Assembly: GCA_963721435.1 (NCBI GenBank)
Contig: CAVRJC010000004.1
Coordinates: 313,476 to 377,475 of the forward strand
Direction: 5' to 3'
Source: CAVRJC01 sp963721435
GTDB lineage: Bacteria > Actinomycetota > Acidimicrobiia > IMCC26256 > DASPTH01
DNA length: 64,000 nucleotides
In this document: positions 33,287 to 42,008 of the stretch, piece by piece
Layout: each line of letters starts with the position of its first letter
How positions within the stretch are numbered: the first letter of the stretch is position 1
Notes under the pieces: generated by a model
Database searches by the model: none
Told to the model about the DNA's origin: nothing
The model's input: only the letters and a program-made list of their open reading frames with translations
Translations under genes and position numbers: made by a program

Positions 33287-34486
33287 TCAGGCTACGACGA
33301 CATCGAGCGCGGCGTGCCCGGCGCGCAGCGCGGCCTCCACCGCTTCCGGGGTGTCGGCGCGCGCGAACAGGAAGCCGAGGTACCGGTCGCCTTCGGGCAA
33401 CGGCAGGACACGTCGGCCCTTCGGCACGGTGATCTCGAGACCGGTGACGCCGGGGACGGCCCGCGCCGCGTCCTGCCCGCGGACGTCCTGGAGCACACCC
33501 GCGTGGGGGATCGGCAGCATCATGACGCCCGATGCGGCCGTCTCGCGCGTGATGCCGTCGAGTGGGAGCTGGAGCGCATGGCGCAGGATCACCTCCTCGA
33601 GCGAGATGCCCGCGCCGAACGAGAGCGCGCGTGCGCAGAGCCCACCGATCGACCGAGCCGCGATCTCGATGACCCGGATCTGCGCGCCGTCGATGCGCAA
33701 CTCCGCGTGCACCGGGCCTTCGGTGAGCCCGAGCGCGGCGGCAGCGCGCGCGGTGATCTCGCCGATGCGCGCCTGGGTTGCGTCGGGATGACGTGACGGC
33801 GTGACGTAGATCGTCTCTTCGAAGTACGGGCCGACGAGCGGGTCGGGCTTGTCGAAGATGGCGAGCACCTCGAGGTTGCCGTCGCGCAGCAGGCCTTCGA
33901 CCGCGACCTCCTCGCCGGGGACGTACTCCTCGATCAGCAACGCGCAGTCGACCATGTCGCGTACGCGCCGCGCGGCCGCACGTACGCCATCGGCATCGTC
34001 GGCGCGGATCACCCCGCGGCTGGCGGAGAGCCCGATTGGCTTCACGACCGTGGGTAGTCCTACCGACGCGATCTGGGCGTCGGTGATCTCGCCCGGAGTG
34101 CCGATCGGGGCGAAGCGCGGCTGGGGCACGCCCGCGGCCGCGAGCGCGCGGCGCATCGCGGCCTTGTCGCGTGTGGCCGCGACCGCGGTCGCCGCGTTGT
34201 GAGGGAAGCCGAGGCGCTCCGCCGCGGCAGTGGCGACGATCAGCCCGGGGTCGTCGACCGCGACCACCGCGTCGATCGGTGAGCGCTCGTGCAGCTCGAG
34301 GATCGCCGTCAGCGCGTCGTCGAAGCTCTGCAGGGGCACGACGACCGCCCGGTCGCCCATGCTGCCGGCGAGGGTCTGGGCCTCCTCGGAGCCGACGACC
34401 ACCTCGACGCCCAGGTGCGACGCCGCCTTGATGAAGTCGGGCGCGCGGTAGGTGCCCGTGGGCAGCAGCAGGAGCGCGCGCGACAT
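33287..34486 (-). CDS. ATP-grasp domain protein paired with radical SAM
   Basis: The 399-residue protein has an N-terminal pre-ATP-grasp domain (LLLLPTGTYRAPDFIKAASHLGVEVVVGSE), then ATP-grasp motifs: DKAAMRRALAAAGVPQPRF, TVVKPIGLSASRGVIRADDAD, LIEEYVPGEEVAVEGLL and VIEIAARSIGGLCARALSFG. ATP-grasp enzymes ligate carboxylates to amines or thiols through acyl phosphates. The closest pattern is carbamoyl-phosphate-synthase-like amino acid ligases. The direct link to the CCAEP radical SAM gene suggests a two-step modification or small-molecule pathway. The substrate is unknown. Confidence 0.83.
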   Translation of the reverse strand: MSRALLLLPTGTYRAPDFIKAASHLGVEVVVGSEEAQTLAGSMGDRAVVVPLQSFDDALTAILELHERSPIDAVVAVDDPGLIVATAAAERLGFPHNAATAVAATRDKAAMRRALAAAGVPQPRFAPIGTPGEITDAQIASVGLPTVVKPIGLSASRGVIRADDADGVRAAARRVRDMVDCALLIEEYVPGEEVAVEGLLRDGNLEVLAIFDKPDPLVGPYFEETIYVTPSRHPDATQARIGEITARAAAALGLTEGPVHAELRIDGAQIRVIEIAARSIGGLCARALSFGAGISLEEVILRHALQLPLDGITRETAASGVMMLPIPHAGVLQDVRGQDAARAVPGVTGLEITVPKGRRVLPLPEGDRYLGFLFARADTPEAVEAALRAGHAALDVVVA

Positions 34487-34491
34487 GGCCC

Positions 34492-34497
34492 TATCAT
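34492..34497 (+). promoter_or_regulatory. -10 box TATCAT for leaderless NfuA-like mRNA
   Basis: TATCAT is followed by 7 nt and ATG 34505. The divergent ATP-grasp gene starts at 34486, so the two promoters must overlap each other and both coding starts. Confidence 0.5.
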
Positions 34498-34504
34498 GAC
34501 CGGC

Positions 34505-35122
34505 ATGAGCGAGATCCTGACCATGACCGACGAGGCACGGGCGAAGGTTCTCGAGGTGCGGGCCGAAGAAGCCGATCCCGAGTCACTGGCGCTGTGGGTC
34601 GAGGTGAACGGCGAGCAGGCCGGCGCCTTCACGTATCTCATGGAGTTCCGGCGGCTCTCCGACCTGCCGGCCGACGTGACCGTGCTGCACCACGACGACC
34701 TCCTCCTCGCGATCCCGGCCGACAGCGTCGAGAAGCTGGATGGAGCGAAGCTCGATTTCGCCGGTACGGGCATGGTGATGGAGAACCCGAACCGCCCCCG
34801 GCAGGCATCGCCCGCGATGGCGAGCCGTCCGGCGGCGGATCTCTCCGGTGATGTCGCGCAGCGTGTGATCCAGGTGCTCGCGGAGCAGATCAACCCGGCG
34901 ATCGCATCACACGGCGGTCAGGCCGAGCTGGTCGCGGTCGAAGAGTCGATCGTGTACCTCCGGCTCTCGGGTGGCTGCCAGGGTTGCGGCATGGCGTCGG
35001 TCACGCTCAGCCAGGGCATCGAGGTCGCGATCCTCGACACCGTGCCCGAGGTCACCGAGGTCATCGACGTCACCGACCACGCCTCCGGCGCCAACCCCTA
35101 CTACGAGGCCGCCAAGAAGTAG
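34505..35122 (+). CDS. NfuA-like Fe-S carrier (degenerate HesB domain plus NifU C-terminal domain)
   Basis: The 205-residue protein has an N-terminal A-type/HesB-like fold without the three cysteines (TMTDEARAKVLEVRAEE, IPADSVEKLDGAKLDF) and a C-terminal NifU domain with GGCQGCGMASVTLSQGIE. This is the NfuA architecture, which carries [4Fe-4S] clusters to target enzymes. The leaderless TATCAT box supports ATG 34505; ATG 34496 is also in frame. It opens an Fe-S island and ends at a palindrome-repeat junction. Confidence 0.88.
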   Translation: MSEILTMTDEARAKVLEVRAEEADPESLALWVEVNGEQAGAFTYLMEFRRLSDLPADVTVLHHDDLLLAIPADSVEKLDGAKLDFAGTGMVMENPNRPRQASPAMASRPAADLSGDVAQRVIQVLAEQINPAIASHGGQAELVAVEESIVYLRLSGGCQGCGMASVTLSQGIEVAILDTVPEVTEVIDVTDHASGANPYYEAAKK

Positions 35123-35132
35123 CTCCCTGCAA

Positions 35133-35182
35133 GTTTTGGCGTCGGTAAGGGTGCCTCTGACGGCCTTTACCGACGCCAAAAC
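35133..35182. repeat. Convergent-junction palindrome, copy 1
   Basis: Arms GTTTTGGCGTCGGTAA (35133-35148) and TTACCGACGCCAAAAC (35167-35182) are perfect 16-bp complements around an 18-bp centre. It fills the 70-bp gap between the convergent NfuA-like and DUF169 genes. T runs are on the 5' arm and A runs on the 3' arm, the reverse of an ordinary intrinsic terminator. Copies 2 and 3 are at 48.3 and 54.4 kb. Confidence 0.9.
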
Positions 35183-35192
35183 CGCTGGGGTG

Positions 35193-35915
35193 TCAGGCGA
35201 AGCGGCGGGCGTCGTCGGCGGCGTACTGGGCGACCGCGTTGTCGGCGGTCGCGTTGCGCTGGATCGACGCCACGGTGTCGGCGAGCTGCGATGCCGGGAT
35301 CGCACACGTCATCTCGGTCGGCGGCATGCCGGTGCGCACACGGCTCAGCGCGCAACCCACGCTCGCCGCGGGCACGCCCTCTTCCTTGGCGACCGCGACG
35401 ATGTGGCACTGGGGCTTGCCTTCGATGCGCAACCCGGGGATCGCGTCGGAGAGCACCATGAGCTGGCGCGCGGTGAGGCGCAGGAACACGACGTCGGGAT
35501 CGATCGGGGTGTCGGCCAACGGCCCGTAGGTGACCGCGCCCGGCTTCTCGTGCACCACGGGGATCTGCGGCACGACGTCCATCGTCACCCAGCCCGACTC
35601 GAGCAGCGCAGCGACGTCGCTGTTCCCCGCGACCTCTTCGAGGGTCTTGAACCCGTGGGTCATGCTGCCGACGCTGCAGTTGCCGTGGTCCTCGGCGACG
35701 GTGCTGAACGTGCGCTCGGCCGCCTTCATCCAGAACACGCAGCCGGCGGCGACGCGGCCGGTGCGGCCGTCGTCGAGCGCACCGGGCATCGGCTCGTCGA
35801 AGGGCGCGACGCCCGCGGGAGGCGCGTCGGAGAAGGTGATCGCGAGGGGGGCGGATCCGAGGTGCAGCGCGGCAGTGAGCTCGGAGGCGAGTTGAGTCCA
35901 GTCGGTGGGGGGCAT
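35193..35915 (-). CDS. DUF169-family protein
   Basis: The 240-residue protein starts at ATG 35915 (MPPTDWTQLASEL). It has the DUF169 features: PPAGVAPFDEPMPGA, AAGCVFWMKAAERTF, HGNCSVGSMTHGF and a late QCHIVAVAKEEGVPAASVGCALSR. Several conserved cysteines (in GCVFW, NCSVG, QCHIV, GCALS) could bind a metal or cluster, but no function is established for this family. It lies 10 bp after the NifS-like gene, in the Fe-S operon. Confidence 0.83.
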   Translation of the reverse strand: MPPTDWTQLASELTAALHLGSAPLAITFSDAPPAGVAPFDEPMPGALDDGRTGRVAAGCVFWMKAAERTFSTVAEDHGNCSVGSMTHGFKTLEEVAGNSDVAALLESGWVTMDVVPQIPVVHEKPGAVTYGPLADTPIDPDVVFLRLTARQLMVLSDAIPGLRIEGKPQCHIVAVAKEEGVPAASVGCALSRVRTGMPPTEMTCAIPASQLADTVASIQRNATADNAVAQYAADDARRFA

Positions 35916-35925
35916 GGTCGGCAGC

Positions 35926-37055
35926 TTACGCACGGAGACCGCGCAGGCGACCCACGACGACGGGAAACGCGTCGACGAACGCGTCGACATCGGCGTCGGT
36001 GGACGACCAGCCCACGCTGGCCCGCAGCGACCGATCGGCGTCGACGCCCATCGCCGCGAGCACCGGTGACGGCTCCAGCGTCTCGCTCGAGCACGACGAG
36101 CCCGAGTGCACCGCGACACCGTGCTGATCGAGGCCGAGGAGGATGGGCTCCGCCTCCACGCCGCCGATGCCCAGGCACACGAGGTTGGGGAGCGCGTCGA
36201 CGGGATCGCCGTAGCGCTCGACGTCGGGTACCGCGGCGAGCGTTGCCGCGACGAGGCGGGTGGTGAGCTCCCGGGCCCGGGCGGCCTCTCGCGCGACGCC
36301 GCCGCCAGTGAGCTCGGCCGCGGCCGCGCCGAACCCGACGATGCCGGCAACGTGCTCGATGCCACCGCGCCGGGCGCGCTCCTGCGCACCGCCGACGATG
36401 AAGGGTGGGAACCGCAGCCCGCGCCGCACCAGCAGCGCGCCGCTGCCCTTGGGACCGCCGAGCTTGTGGGCGGTGACCGAGCAGAGGTCGGCCCCGAGGC
36501 CGACGAACTCGAGATCGACGTGGCCGGCGGCCGCGCACGCGTCGACGTGCACGATGACGCCACGTTCGCGCGCCTGCTCCACCACGACCGCGGCCGGTTG
36601 CAGCGTGCCGACCTCGTGATTGGCGAGCTGGATCGAGACCAGCGCGGTGTCGGCGCCCACCGCGCCGATCACCTCGTCGGGGTCGAAGCGCCCCGCGCGA
36701 TCGACGCCGACCTCGGTGACCGTGAACCCGTCGGCGCGCCGGCACGCCTCGAGCACCGCGGAGTGCTCGACCGCGGTGGTGACGATGTGACCGTTCCCGG
36801 CGCGCGTGAGCGCGCCCCAGACCGCGGTGTTGACTGCCTCGGTGCCACCGGACGTGAACACGACTTCGCGGGGCGCGCGCCGAACAACGCCGCGACCTGC
36901 TCGCGCGCGGTCTCGACTGCGTCGCGCGTGACGCGGCCCTCGGCGTGCAATCGACCGGGATCGCCGTGGTGATCGCGGAGGTACGGCAGCATCGCCTCGA
37001 ACGCGCCCGGTCGGAGCGGCGACGACGACGCGTGATCGAGGTACGCGCGCGCCAC
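35926..37055 (-). CDS. Cysteine desulfurase (NifS/IscS-like), frameshifted
   Basis: The N-terminus from 37055 reads ARAYLDHASSSPLRPGAFEAML and the main part, in another frame after about 36880, continues VVFTSGGTEAVNTAVWGAL. The PLP lysine is in SVTAHKLGGPKGSGALL, the catalytic cysteine in VHSGSSCSSETLEPS, and PLP-binding residues in TAVEHSAVLEA and IVHVDACAAAG. The product is about 375 residues when joined. It takes sulfur from cysteine for Fe-S cluster or thio-modification pathways. It is 15 bp after the SufR-like gene. Confidence 0.85.
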
Positions 37056-37070
37056 GGGGTTCTCCCGGCG

Positions 37071-37815
37071 TCAGACGCTGGCGACGCAGTGGTCGTCGCC
37101 GTCGGGACGACTGGTCTCGAACTGCGGAGACGTCTCGCCGTAGAGACCCGCGAGCATCCCGCGGATCATGCCGCGGTCGAGCGCGCACACGACGTGCGGG
37201 TAGCGCTGCGCGGTGTCGCCGAACGGGCAACACTCGGAGACGATGGTGAGTCGACCATCGTGCGATTCGGTGTGCGCGGCGAAGCCGTGCGCGGTGAGCG
37301 CGTCCGCGACGGTCGCGAGCGCGGCGCGTACCGACCGGTGCCCCTCGGTGGGATCGATGCGCCCCGCGAGTTGCAGCCCGTACTGGAACCCGACTTCGTC
37401 GGCCAGGACTTCGGCCTGGGCGGGCCCCGAGCGCGTCGAGCGCACGTGCGAGCAGGCCGCCGAGCAGGTCGTCGTGCTTCAGCGGCAGCGCGAGCGTCGC
37501 GTCGAGCGGCCCCGCGCGGTAGCGCTTCGAGGGACGGCCCGCGGCGCGTGTGGTGCCGTCGACCGGTGCCCCCGCGATCTCGACGACGAGGTAGCCGCCG
37601 CCGGTGAGCTTCTCGAGGTGGTGGCGGGCGACGTTCGGGTGTAGGTCGAAGCGCTCGGCGACCTCGCCCGCGGTGAGCCCGCCCGCGCTCTCCCGCGCGA
37701 ACAGGTAGATCTCGCGCCGGGTGGGGTCGCCGAACGCGTTGGTGACCGCGCTGACGACGGAGTTGAACTCGTCGGCGGTGAGAGGAGCTTCCGGGTGAAC
37801 CGGTTCGGTCGCCAC
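37071..37815 (-). CDS. SufR-like Fe-S-sensing regulator, frameshifted
   Basis: The N-terminal winged helix has NAFGDPTRREIYLFARESAGGLTAGEVAERFDLHPNVARHHLEKL. The C-terminal part, in another frame after about 37430, has EVGFQYGLQLAG and the cysteine-rich SECCPFGDTAQRYPHVVCALDRGMIRGML with a final DDHC. SufR repressors bind a [4Fe-4S] cluster through such cysteines and repress suf genes when clusters are plentiful. About 247 residues joined. It is divergent from mrp with a palindrome between, and co-directional with nifS. SufR identity is by architecture. Confidence 0.8.
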
Positions 37816-37824
37816 ATCGGTATT

Positions 37825-37840
37825 CTACCTATGTACGTAG
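37825..37840. promoter_or_regulatory. Candidate SufR-type operator
   Basis: CTAC-TA-TA-GTAG symmetry (CTACCTATGTACGTAG, 12 of 16 positions symmetric) lies 10 bp before the regulator's ATG and overlaps its TAGAAT box at 37820-37825. It is well placed to control both the regulator and the divergent mrp gene. Confidence 0.5.
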
Positions 37841-37870
37841 TGGAAATCCCCCGAACCGCCGGATGTGCGC

Positions 37871-37894
37871 CCGAATGCACGTCCGAATGGACGT
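37871..37894 (+). repeat. 12-bp tandem repeat before mrp
   Basis: CCGAATGCACGT and CCGAATGGACGT lie side by side at 37871-37882 and 37883-37894, 12 bp before ATG 37907. They could be paired regulator sites or slippage. Confidence 0.6.
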
Positions 37895-37906
37895 TTGGAG
37901 ACGCGG

Positions 37907-39004
37907 ATGGCAGCCCTGGAGATCGATGTGCGGGCGGCCCTGAGCGGTGTCGACGACCCCGATCTCCACCGCTCGATCGTCGAGCTGGGCATGGTGCAGG
38001 GCGTGGCGATCGACGGCGGCCGCGTCGTCGTGGCGGTGGCGTCACCGCTCCCCGGCGAGGCGGCCCGGGCCGAGCTCACCCGCCGGATCGTGGATGCGGC
38101 GGTGCCGATCCAAGGTGTCGACCGCATCGACGTCGACCTCCGCGACATGCGTGAAGACGAGCTCGAGGAGCTGGCCAGGGTCCTCAAGGGCCCCGACGCG
38201 GCCCGCGTGAACCCGTTCGTGCACAGCCGCACGCGCGTGCTCGCGATCGCGTCGGGGAAGGGCGGGGTCGGCAAGTCGTCGATCACCACCAACCTGTCGA
38301 TCGCGCTCGCGCAGCGCGGGCACAAGGTCGCAGCCGTCGACGCCGACGTGTGGGGCTTCTCGATGCCGCGCATGCTCGGGGTCAGCGCGCCGCCCGGCGT
38401 GATCCACGACGTCATCGTGCCGCCCGAGGCGAACGGCGTGCGCCTCATCTCGATGGGCTTCTTCGCGAGCGAGGATCAAGCCGTCATCTGGCGGGGCCCG
38501 ATGCTGCACAAGGCGCTCGAGCAGTTCCTCACTGACGTCTACTGGGGCGAGGTCGACTACCTCGTCATCGACATGCCACCCGGCACCGGCGACGTCTCGT
38601 TGTCGATGGCGCAGTTCATCCCGCGTGCCGAGGTGATCGTGGTCACCACGCCGCAGCCCGCCGCGCAGCGCGTCGCGCAGCGCGCCGCCGCGATGGCCGC
38701 GAAGGTCGACCTCGACGTGATCGGCGTCATCGAGAACATGTCGTGGTTCCGCGGCGACGACGGCAAACGCTATGAGCTCTTCGGCGCGGGCGGTGGCGCC
38801 GAGCTCGCCGCGCAGCTCGACGTGCCGCTGCTCGCGCAGATCCCGCTCGTGCCTGCACTGCGCGAAGGTGGCGACGACGGCCACCCGATCGTCGTCGCGC
38901 ATCCCGACGACGAAGCCGCGGTCGCGTTCCGCGCCGTCGCCGAGCTCCTCGACACCGAGCTCACCCCCAAGCGGATCTACCGCCCCGAGCTCAAGATCAA
39001 CTGA
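37907..39004 (+). CDS. mrp: Mrp/ApbC-family Fe-S cluster carrier ATPase
   Basis: The 365-residue protein has an N-terminal DUF59/MIP18-like domain (residues 5-90, DLHRSIVELGMVQGVAID) and a P-loop ATPase with ASGKGGVGKSS, VDADVWGFSMPRML and DMPPGTGDVSL. Mrp proteins hold and deliver [4Fe-4S] clusters. The usual CxxC near IENMSWF is replaced by RGDDGKRYELFG, so cluster binding must use other residues. TTGGAG supports ATG 37907. It is divergent from the SufR-like gene. Confidence 0.9.
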   Translation: MAALEIDVRAALSGVDDPDLHRSIVELGMVQGVAIDGGRVVVAVASPLPGEAARAELTRRIVDAAVPIQGVDRIDVDLRDMREDELEELARVLKGPDAARVNPFVHSRTRVLAIASGKGGVGKSSITTNLSIALAQRGHKVAAVDADVWGFSMPRMLGVSAPPGVIHDVIVPPEANGVRLISMGFFASEDQAVIWRGPMLHKALEQFLTDVYWGEVDYLVIDMPPGTGDVSLSMAQFIPRAEVIVVTTPQPAAQRVAQRAAAMAAKVDLDVIGVIENMSWFRGDDGKRYELFGAGGGAELAAQLDVPLLAQIPLVPALREGGDDGHPIVVAHPDDEAAVAFRAVAELLDTELTPKRIYRPELKIN

Positions 39005-39069
39005 CCCGGGATTCATTGGTCCATTGGGGCTGATAGTTGACCTGAAAAGCGCACTGAATCGCGCGCGGG

Positions 39070-39849
39070 TCAGGGCATCAGCTCACCGGCGTTCACGAAC
39101 AGCGACTGCCCGGTGATCATGCGGGCGCGGGACGAGAGCAGGAAGACCACGGCCTCGGCGACGTCCTCGTCGGCCGGGATCTCGCCGAGCGGCATGTTCG
39201 CGGTGATGCCCCCGATGATCTCCTCGGTGGGCACGCCGAGCTCCTGCGACTGCCACTGCACGTAGCCCTCGACCGGCGGTCCCCACATCCACGTGGGCAC
39301 GACCGTGTTGACCCGGATGCGGCTCGGGCCCAGCTCGGTGGCCATGTAGTACATGCTCGAATTGAGCGCGCCCTTGGCCGCGGCGTACGCGATCTGGGGC
39401 ACCTGGGGGCGGTACATCGCCTGCGCGCCGATGAGCACGACCGAGCCGCCGCCGCGTTCGGTGAGCCGCGGCGCGACCGCCTTCACCATCTGCACCGAGC
39501 CGAGCACGATCGCGTTGAACGCCGCGTTCCAGTCGACGGTTTCCTGGTCCATCACCCCGCCGAACGGCGGGTCGAACGCCGCGACCTGCGCGAGGCCGTC
39601 GACGCCGCCGAAGCGAGCGACGGCCGCGGCGGCGAGCGCCTCGCACTGCGCGGGATCGGTGATGTCGGTGCGCACCCAGGCGACGCGCTCGCCACTCGGA
39701 TCCAGCTCGCCGGCGATGGCGACGAGGTTCTCCTCGCGCCGGGACCCGAGCACGACGTTCGCGCCTTCGCGCAGCGCGACCTGGGCGACCTCGCGCCCGA
39801 GGCCGGTTCCGACACCCGACACCACGATGGTCTTGCCTTCGAGCAGCAT
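39070..39849 (-). CDS. SDR-family oxidoreductase
   Basis: The 259-residue protein has the NAD(P) site VVSGVGTGLGREVAQ, with IVLGSVQMVKAVA in the middle. The active site has Ser in VLIGAQAMY, where the usual catalytic serine is hard to place, and Tyr/Lys in QIAYAAAKGALNS. ATG 39849 follows GGAGA. An atypical long loop (VPTWMWGPPVEGYVQWQSQELGVP) is seen in SDRs acting on bulky substrates. It follows a second SDR by 10 bp at the end of a four-gene operon. Confidence 0.88.
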   Translation of the reverse strand: MLLEGKTIVVSGVGTGLGREVAQVALREGANVVLGSRREENLVAIAGELDPSGERVAWVRTDITDPAQCEALAAAAVARFGGVDGLAQVAAFDPPFGGVMDQETVDWNAAFNAIVLGSVQMVKAVAPRLTERGGGSVVLIGAQAMYRPQVPQIAYAAAKGALNSSMYYMATELGPSRIRVNTVVPTWMWGPPVEGYVQWQSQELGVPTEEIIGGITANMPLGEIPADEDVAEAVVFLLSSRARMITGQSLFVNAGELMP

Positions 39850-39859
39850 TGCGGTCTCC

Positions 39860-40630
39860 TTATTCAGGGGTGACGTACGCGCCGGAGATGCCACCGTCGA
39901 CGAGGAACGTCGACGCGGTGATGAACGACGAGTCGTCGCTCGCGAGGAATGCGACGGCGGCCGCGATCTCCGTCGGTTCGGCGAAGCGACCCATCGGGAT
40001 GTGCACGAGCCGCCGTGCCGCGCGTTCGGGATCCGACGCGAAGAGCTCTTCGAGCAGTGGTGTGTTCACCGGGCCGGGGCACAGCGCGTTGACGCGGATG
40101 CCGTCGCGTGCGAACTGCACGCCGAGCTCGCGGCTCAGCGCGAGCACGCCGCCCTTCGACGCGGTGTACGAGATCTGTGACGTCGCGGAGCCGAGGGTCG
40201 CGACGAACGACGCGGTGTTGATGATCGACCCCTTGCCCGCGGCCTGCATGTACGGGATGACCGCGCGGCAGCACATGTACACCGATGTGAGGTTCACGTC
40301 CTGCACACGGCGCCACGCGTCGAGCTCGGTGGTGAGGATCGAGTCGTCGTCGGGCGGCGAGATCCCCGCGTTGTTGAACGCGATGTCGACCGCCCCGTAG
40401 CGCTCGTGCACAGTTGCGAAGATGCGCACGACGTCAGGCTCCGAGGTGACGTCGGCGCGCACGAACAGGCCGTCGACCTCTGCGGCTGCCGCGCCGCCAG
40501 CGGCATCGTCGATGTCGACGACCACGACCGACGCGCCTTCCGACGCGAGCCGGCGGGCGGTGGCGAGACCGATGCCGCTCCCGCCACCCGTGATCACCGC
40601 GACCCGTCCGTCCAGCCGTGCCGCGCTCAC
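39860..40630 (-). CDS. SDR-family oxidoreductase
   Basis: The 256-residue classical SDR has VAVITGGGSGIGLATA, the NAD-type acidic residue in VVVVDIDDA, NNAGISPPDDDS, Ser in INTASFVATLG and Tyr/Lys in ISYTASKGGVLAL. It ends with FLVDGGISGAYV. GTG 40630 overlaps the glutamine-synthetase-like stop (GTGA), so they are coupled. It likely oxidises or reduces an alcohol/ketone made in the same pathway; the substrate is unknown. Confidence 0.92.
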   Translation of the reverse strand: MSAARLDGRVAVITGGGSGIGLATARRLASEGASVVVVDIDDAAGGAAAAEVDGLFVRADVTSEPDVVRIFATVHERYGAVDIAFNNAGISPPDDDSILTTELDAWRRVQDVNLTSVYMCCRAVIPYMQAAGKGSIINTASFVATLGSATSQISYTASKGGVLALSRELGVQFARDGIRVNALCPGPVNTPLLEELFASDPERAARRLVHIPMGRFAEPTEIAAAVAFLASDDSSFITASTFLVDGGISGAYVTPE

Positions 40631-41988
40631 AGTCGCTCGAACCCCCGGTACAGCTCCCAGTTCGTGACCGCGGCGTCGAAGGCGGCGAGCTCGATCCGCG
40701 CCATGTTGGTGTAGTGGTCGACGACGTCGTCGCCGAACACCGACCGTGCGAACGCGCTCGCGGACCACAGATCGGCCGCCTCGCGCAACGTGGACGGCAC
40801 TCGCGGCAGCTCGGACTCGTACGCGTTCCCTTCGAACGCGGGTGGGAGCGGCAGCTCCGCCTCGATCCCGTGGAGCCCGCCGGCGACGAGCGCGGCCACC
40901 GCGAGGTACGGGTTGGCGTCGCCGCCCGGGACCCGGCACTCGATCCGCAACGAGGGGCCGTGACCCACGAGCCGGAGCGCGCACGTGCGGTTGTCGACGC
41001 CCCACGCGATCGCGGTCGGGGCGAACGAGCCCGCCTGATAGCGCTTGTAGGAGTTGATGTTGGGTGCGAAGCACAGCGTGAGCTCGCGCAGGGTCGCCAG
41101 CTGGCCCGCGAGGAAGTGCTCGCCGACCTTCGACAACCGGTCGCCGTCGGCCAGCACCGGAGCGCCCGCGCCCGCGCCCTCGCGCAGTGACAGGTGCACG
41201 TGACACGAGTTGCCCTCACGCTCGTTCACCTTGGCCATGAACGTGAGGCTCATGCCCTCCTGCGCGGCGATCTCCTTGGCACCGGTCTTGTAGACGGCGT
41301 GGTTGTCGCACGTCGCCAGTGCCTCGTCGTAGCGGAACACGATCTCGTGCTGGCCGAAGTTGCACTCGCCCTTGGCCGACTCGACGCGCAGACCGGCGGC
41401 CGCCATCTCGTTGCGGATGCGGCGCAGCAGGTGCTCGACGCGCGACGTCCCGAGGATCGAGTAGTCGACGTTGTATTGGTTCGACGGCGTGAGGCCGTGG
41501 TAGCCCGAGGCCCACGCCTCCTCGTAGGTGTCGGTGAACACGATGAACTCGAGCTCGGTGCCGACCATCGCGCGCCAGCCGCGGTCCTGCAACCGCGTGA
41601 GCTGCCGCTGGAGCACGTGACGCGGCGACGGCGCAACCGGCGAGCCGTCCTCCCACTCGACGTCGGCGAGCAGGAGCGCGGTGCCTTCGTGCCACGGAAT
41701 CGGCCGCAGGGTCGAGAGGGCGGGGGCGAGGAAGAAGTCGCCGTACCCCTGCTCCCACGACGCGAGCGAGTAGCCCGGCGCGGTGTTCATGTCGACGTCG
41801 ACCGCGAGCAGGTAGTTGCACGCCTCCGCGCGATGCGCGACGACGTCGTCGACGAAGTGCTGAGCGTGGAAGCGCTTGCCCTGCAGACGGCCGTGCATGT
41901 CGACGATCGCGAGCACGACGGTGTCGATCGTGCCCGCCGCAACGGCACGCCGCAGGTCGTCGATCGACTCGAGCTGCACCATGGCCAT
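40627..41988 (-). CDS. Glutamine-synthetase-family ligase (GlnA3/4, PuuA-like)
   Basis: The 453-residue protein has the GS catalytic fold: VGTELEFIVFTDTYEEA, SAKGECNFGQHEIVFRYDEAL, EGNSCHVHLSL, SYKRYQAGSFAPTAIAWG and LRIECRVPGGDANPYLAVAAL. There is no adenylylation-site tyrosine motif near the end. Distance from housekeeping GlnA suggests a gamma-glutamyl-amine ligase, which joins glutamate to a polyamine or monoamine. The aldehyde dehydrogenase, SDRs and operon support amine breakdown. It is 20 bp after the phosphatase gene. Confidence 0.85.
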   Translation of the reverse strand: MAMVQLESIDDLRRAVAAGTIDTVVLAIVDMHGRLQGKRFHAQHFVDDVVAHRAEACNYLLAVDVDMNTAPGYSLASWEQGYGDFFLAPALSTLRPIPWHEGTALLLADVEWEDGSPVAPSPRHVLQRQLTRLQDRGWRAMVGTELEFIVFTDTYEEAWASGYHGLTPSNQYNVDYSILGTSRVEHLLRRIRNEMAAAGLRVESAKGECNFGQHEIVFRYDEALATCDNHAVYKTGAKEIAAQEGMSLTFMAKVNEREGNSCHVHLSLREGAGAGAPVLADGDRLSKVGEHFLAGQLATLRELTLCFAPNINSYKRYQAGSFAPTAIAWGVDNRTCALRLVGHGPSLRIECRVPGGDANPYLAVAALVAGGLHGIEAELPLPPAFEGNAYESELPRVPSTLREAADLWSASAFARSVFGDDVVDHYTNMARIELAAFDAAVTNWELYRGFERL

Positions 41989-42008
41989 GCGCCGTGCTCC
42001 TACCTGCG

